Shown here: one piece after another, positions 45,366 through 48,765 of the stretch | Position numbering within the stretch: the stretch's first letter is position 1 | How the letters are laid out: each line of letters opens with the position of its first letter | Source: Gardnerella vaginalis | Lineage (GTDB): Bacteria > Actinomycetota > Actinomycetes > Actinomycetales > Bifidobacteriaceae | Length of the DNA: 48,765 nt | Direction: 5' to 3' | NCBI RefSeq assembly: GCF_001563665.1 | Contig: NZ_KQ961868.1 | Location: forward strand, 1-48,765 | Made by a program: the position numbers and the translations under genes | The notes under the pieces: model-generated | Database searches by the model: none | What the model was told of the DNA's origin: nothing | Seen by the model: only the letters and a program-made list of their open reading frames with translations

Positions 45366-46926
45366 GCTCATCCTGCAACTCATTTTGTGCAGAAATAGCA
45401 TTCTTTTCAATAAGGCTTTCAACAGGAACACCCATCTTTTTAGCTAGTCTAATTTGCTTACCTAAGATGGAATGCTTATATGAGTATGCGAAGTAAACAA
45501 CAAAACCTATAACAAGCCAAACAATAAATCTCACCCAAGTTAACACAGAAAGGTTCAACATAAGCCACAAAGTAGAAATAGCAGCAATAATTGGAAGCCA
45601 AGGATTGCCCGGAACTTTGAAAGTACGATGCAAATCCGGTCTGCGCATACGCATAATTGGCACTCCTATAGAAACTAGCAAGAATGCGGATAGCGTACCA
45701 ATATTAACCATGTCTGAAAGTATTGAAATATCTAATACAGAAGAAACTAATGCAACTACTACACCAGAAATAATTTGTATGGTTGCAGGAGTTCCATTCT
45801 TACCAACTTTAGAAAGTCCTCTAGGGAGCAAACCATCGCGACTTACTGCAAATATAATACGCGTAAGACCAAGCAATAGCACCATAACAACGGTAGTTAA
45901 ACCTATTACAATTCCAAAAGATATGATTTTTGCAGCCCAAACAGCTCCAACAAATTTAAAACTCGAAGATAACGAAGGAGAATCAATTGAAGCAAGCTCA
46001 CTATAAGGGACCATACCAGTGGTAACTATAGCAACCAAAATATAAAGAACTGTAACTAAAAGAAGACCAAGGCATATTCCAAGAGGTATGTTCTTATGAG
46101 GTTCTTTAGTTTCTTCAGCAGTAGTAGCAACAATGTCAAAACCAATAAACGCAAAGAAGACTAACGCGGCTCCGGAAAGAATACCAACAATACCATAAGT
46201 TTGTGGCTTCATTCCAGTAACCCACTGCCACAGAGGTTGCATAAACTCACCCTGCTCATGTATTCCCTTTACTTTAGACAAATCAGTTGCAGGAGGAATG
46301 AAAGGAGTAAAATTAGACGCTTTAATATAAAAGAAACCTACAACAACCACAAACAACACAATACCGATTTTCAATATTGTAAGAGCACCATCAAAACGAG
46401 CTGAAAGTTTAGTACCAATAACAAGCATGACTGTAAAGAAAATTACTATAACAGTTGGCGCAAAATCAAATTTAATAGAACCAAAGTTCACTGTTGTGCC
46501 AAAAGGAATCCCAAAAAGATTCATGAATTCGTTTAGATAAACACCCCAATATTTTGCAATAACAGATGATGCCATAAGCATCTCTAAAATCATATCCCAA
46601 CCAATAATCCAAGCAATCAGCTCACCAACGGTAGTGTAAGTGAATGTGTAAGCAGAACCAGCTACAGGAATCATTGAAGCAAATTCCGCATAACACATTA
46701 CAGCAGTTCCACATACAGCTGCAGCAATAATAAAACTGATAATAACTGAAGGACCTGCGTGGAATGCTGCAGCTTGCGCACCTACAGAGAAAATGCCTGC
46801 TCCAACAGCCACAGCAACACCCATAACTGCTAAATCCCATGCGTTTAGAGTACGGCGAAGGCGTCTTCCACCCTCCATTGTTTCAGCAAGCGTCTGCTCA
46901 ACTGACTTCTTTCTCCAAATTTGCAT
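45346..46926 (-). CDS. APC-family amino acid permease
   Basis: A 526-aa amino acid transporter with about 12 membrane segments. It starts with the cytosolic VEQTLAETMEGGRRLRRTLN, then DLAVMGVAVAVGAGIFSVG (TM1, with the GAGIF substrate loop), YAEFASMIPVAGSAYTFTY (TM3) and GFDIVATTAEETKEPHKNIP, which is the cationic/YfnA-like subgroup signature. AAAGG lies before ATG 46926. The C-terminus ends at an in-frame TAG within Ser/Gln/Thr repeats and is probably about 28 residues shorter than ancestral; transport should not be affected. Confidence 0.92.
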   Translation of the reverse strand: MQIWRKKSVEQTLAETMEGGRRLRRTLNAWDLAVMGVAVAVGAGIFSVGAQAAAFHAGPSVIISFIIAAAVCGTAVMCYAEFASMIPVAGSAYTFTYTTVGELIAWIIGWDMILEMLMASSVIAKYWGVYLNEFMNLFGIPFGTTVNFGSIKFDFAPTVIVIFFTVMLVIGTKLSARFDGALTILKIGIVLFVVVVGFFYIKASNFTPFIPPATDLSKVKGIHEQGEFMQPLWQWVTGMKPQTYGIVGILSGAALVFFAFIGFDIVATTAEETKEPHKNIPLGICLGLLLVTVLYILVAIVTTGMVPYSELASIDSPSLSSSFKFVGAVWAAKIISFGIVIGLTTVVMVLLLGLTRIIFAVSRDGLLPRGLSKVGKNGTPATIQIISGVVVALVSSVLDISILSDMVNIGTLSAFLLVSIGVPIMRMRRPDLHRTFKVPGNPWLPIIAAISTLWLMLNLSVLTWVRFIVWLVIGFVVYFAYSYKHSILGKQIRLAKKMGVPVESLIEKNAISAQNELQDEHTSQSE

Positions 46927-47394
46927 AATTTTACCTTTACAAAAATTAACAAAACACTATTGGAATATGAAAAAACTTATGTAAATTTTACACATAAACC
47001 ATATACATAACATGATTACATAAAATTTTTACTAAATTACACGAATAATAAAGATATAATTAGCAAAATCAGCATTTTAAAATAAATTATTTAAAGAACC
47101 AAAACTTAAAGATTCTAGCCATGTCAACAACGATTCAGACAATAGATTAAGACCACGATCAACGAATGTGACCACGGAGCAAAACAACGGAAGTAAAAAA
47201 CTGACAGCAACCGTAAAGCAAACCATGAGCAAAACTAGAGAGTAAAACCACAGAAGTAAACAAGTTACCAAACTACCTAGCGCAACCACAAGGTAAACAA
47301 TAAAGTAAAACCACAAGGAACCACATACTGCAACCAAGAGCGAAAATATGTAGGGATTAGCAGATAGCAACAAAAGTCAAAAACTATGTATTAA

Positions 47395-47442
47395 GCACTG
47401 GAGTAAACACTGAAGTAAGCACTGAAGTAAGCACTGAAGTAA
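47395..47442. repeat. Four 12-bp tandem repeats
   Basis: GCACTGGAGTAA, ACACTGAAGTAA, GCACTGAAGTAA and GCACTGAAGTAA follow without gaps. They are intergenic; degenerate GAAGTAAA and GGTAAAC words on the left suggest an older, longer array. Confidence 0.93.
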
Positions 47443-47539
47443 AAGAGCCTAACTCACAACAACCCCAACAAGTCTAGTCCACAAACCAAACTCACAAGTC
47501 TAAATTTTTAACACTATTATTCGCAATTCTTTTACATGC

Positions 47540-47576
47540 TCTTATAACAAGAAAGGTCTACCGAAGTAGACCTTTC
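47540..47576 (-). terminator. UUCG-loop hairpin downstream of the coiled-coil surface gene
   Basis: GAAAGGTCTAC (47551-47561) pairs perfectly with GTAGACCTTTC around a loop that reads TTCG on the minus strand, a very stable tetraloop. TTGTTAT follows on the minus strand. It lies 200 bases past the gene, so the message has a long 3' part or a small RNA ends here. Confidence 0.7.
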
Positions 47577-47776
47577 AAAATAATTAGTATCATCACCCGT
47601 CCCTAGCGGAAGACAACACTAATATAAACATTCAACACTAAAATCAACACATTCCAAACGCTTACCAGTAAGAAAAGGTAAATGGCAAACCAGCAAACAT
47701 TTAAAACATGAATAATTAAAGCCGTTGCGCAACGAAAATATCACGAAACACGTTGAATGTTAAAACTATCTAATAT

Positions 47777-48628
47777 TTAGTGACGGATCTTGCGAACAGC
47801 AGCACCCATGCCAGCGAGCATAGCAGCAGCCAAAGCAGCAACAGCTACACCAACACCAGTCTTGCTGAGCTGCTTCTTGCCCTTATGACCCTTGGTGTTA
47901 ATGTGAACGCCACCCTTGTTTGGCTGACCTGGCTTGCCTGGCTTGCCTGGCTTGTTTGGCTGACCTGGCTTGCCTGGCTTGACTGGATCTGGCTCGCCCT
48001 TTAAACGACGAAGATAAGCTTCAGCAGCAGCTAAATCAGCTTCAGCACCCTTCAAAGTATCATTAGCGTCATCAACAGCGTCTTGTTTCTTGTCAATAAC
48101 CTTCTGCTGTGCATCAACCTTTTCGTTAGCTTCCTTCAAAGCCTTCTGAGTACCAGAGGTTTCGTCCTTGCCATAAACAGTTTCAGCATCAGTTACAGCT
48201 TTGTTAAGCTTTGTATATTCAGGCTGCTTCTTGAATTCTGTTTTAGCATCATTCAAAGTTTTATCAGGATTCTTTGTTTGATAGTCAGTGCAGAACTTTG
48301 CTTCAGCATCTTCTAAAGCTTTCTTAGCAGCTTCAAAAGCTTTCTTAGCTTTCTCATTATCTTTCTTAGCTTTCTCAGCAGCACGCTTCAAAGGAGCAAG
48401 AGCACGCTGCTCCTTAGCTAAGTCATTCTGCGCAGTGTGAACTGCTTCACGATCTTTAATAACTGTAGCATGAGCTTCATCTACTTCTTTTTCAGCAGAA
48501 TGAATAGAAGCAGCATCAGCATAAGAACCAGTAGTGCTTGGCTCAGCAAAAGCTGGGGCAGACATAGCGAAGCCGGCGAGCAAAGTAGCGCCAGCAGCAA
48601 AAGCGGCAATAGCCTTCTTATTTAACAT
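47777..48628 (-). CDS. Coiled-coil cell-wall-anchored surface protein
   Basis: A 283-aa secreted protein. Residues 1-28 are a signal peptide ending AFA. Residues about 40-200 are Ala/Lys/Glu-rich with heptad spacing (DNEKAKKAFEAAKKALEDAE), so a long coiled coil. A Pro/Gly/Lys/Asn wall region with PGKPGQPNKPGKPGKPGQ repeats follows, then the sortase motif LSKTG, a hydrophobic helix and the basic end RKIRH. AAAGGA precedes ATG 48628. A poly-G tract with the promoter -10 sequence lies about 115-130 bases upstream. An adhesive or spacer role is inferred; no known ligand domain is seen. Confidence 0.9.
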   Translation of the reverse strand: MLNKKAIAAFAAGATLLAGFAMSAPAFAEPSTTGSYADAASIHSAEKEVDEAHATVIKDREAVHTAQNDLAKEQRALAPLKRAAEKAKKDNEKAKKAFEAAKKALEDAEAKFCTDYQTKNPDKTLNDAKTEFKKQPEYTKLNKAVTDAETVYGKDETSGTQKALKEANEKVDAQQKVIDKKQDAVDDANDTLKGAEADLAAAEAYLRRLKGEPDPVKPGKPGQPNKPGKPGKPGQPNKGGVHINTKGHKGKKQLSKTGVGVAVAALAAAMLAGMGAAVRKIRH

Positions 48629-48740
48629 AATATTTCCTTTCTTCTTCTCCTCCGCACTAGGGTATGCGAAGAAAAATTTGCGCCACGATCAACATCACGT
48701 CAATCGCAGTATCGTCAGCCATAAACTAGGGTTAGCTAAC

Positions 48741-48765
48741 GTTTGCTTTTAAGATACCCCCCCCC
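48741..48765. repeat. Terminal direct repeat, right copy (poly-G and -10 of the surface gene)
   Basis: Identical to bases 1-25. On the minus strand it reads poly-G, TATCTT and ten further bases, then runs into a perfect GTTAGCTAAC palindrome (48731-48740) and the leader of the coiled-coil surface gene. The matching -35 would lie beyond the window edge. Confidence 0.95.

Larger units (their letters stand above)
46927..47776. other. Long spacer between the permease and the coiled-coil surface gene
   Basis: 850 bases with no gene I can support. 47077-47373 is open on the minus strand and hydrophobic, but starts with TTG, has no ribosome site and consists of degenerate GTAAAACCACA-type repeats. 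Also present are four 12-bp repeats (47395-47442), a terminator hairpin (47551-47576), a 12-bp palindrome CGTTGCGCAACG (47723-47734) and a 10-bp inverted repeat AACATTCAAC (47627-47636 with 47752-47761). Confidence 0.6.

Noticed and set aside
45201..45431. Arg/Leu-rich open frame over the permease 3' end.
   Set aside because: It is an off-frame reading of the 9-bp repeats; the permease frame explains the region.
47077..47373. 98-residue hydrophobic open frame.
   Set aside because: It has a TTG start without a ribosome site, and the sequence is a degenerate repeat; T-rich DNA naturally reads as hydrophobic residues.
1..48765. Circular plasmid or phage genome, suggested by identical ends.
   Set aside because: The content is chromosomal (complete S10-spc-alpha cluster, rpoA, secY, a tRNA) with no replication, mobilisation or virion genes.

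Overview
The window looks like chromosomal DNA of a low-GC actinobacterium of the Bifidobacteriaceae, most likely Gardnerella or a close relative. Supporting this are actinobacterial-type ribosomal proteins (long charged N-terminal tail on S5, C-terminal tail on S3, zinc-type S14), a SUF iron-sulfur locus with SufU, a bifunctional AdhE, an SOS-type box on dinB, and AT-rich, repeat-littered intergenic DNA. Genus is an inference from gene content.

Layout. 1-41 holds a promoter-like element with a run of ten G between a -35 and a -10 (minus strand). The same -10, poly-G tract and first downstream bases recur at the far end (48741-48765), so the two ends share a 25-bp direct repeat. 342-731 is a block almost without G on the plus strand. 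807-7473 is the SUF machinery: sufU and sufT (plus) converge on sufB-sufD-sufC-sufS (minus). 7877-12437 holds a DeoR-family regulator, a dihydroorotate dehydrogenase and a class A penicillin-binding protein. 12691-27559 is the contiguous S10-spc-alpha ribosomal cluster (rpsJ to rplQ, including secY, adk, infA, rpmJ and rpoA), all on the minus strand. 28116-30872 is adhE; 31291-32249 is rplM-rpsI; 32639-34813 is malQ. 35033-36936 holds three small minus-strand genes (LRV-like, YigZ/IMPACT-like, CsoR-like). 37412-41338 is a giant wall-anchored surface protein followed by a perfect 18-bp inverted-repeat element. Then come tRNA-Ser(GCU), an EamA transporter, SOS-boxed dinB, fdxA, an APC permease whose C-terminus is probably cut by an amber codon, and at the right edge a coiled-coil wall-anchored protein (47777-48628).

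How the parts fit. If the two window ends are the same locus (an assembly closed on itself), the poly-G promoter sits directly upstream of the coiled-coil surface protein and would switch it by slipped-strand change of the -35/-10 spacing, as known for Neisseria porA. If the ends are different loci, the genome carries at least two copies of this switch cassette. A second theme is abundant short tandem repeats within or just behind genes: sufS, sufD, deoR, adhE and the permease. In two cases (adhE, deoR) the repeat unit duplicates the stop-codon region itself. The ribosomal cluster is conventional apart from structured spacers at rpsQ-rplN and adk-infA.
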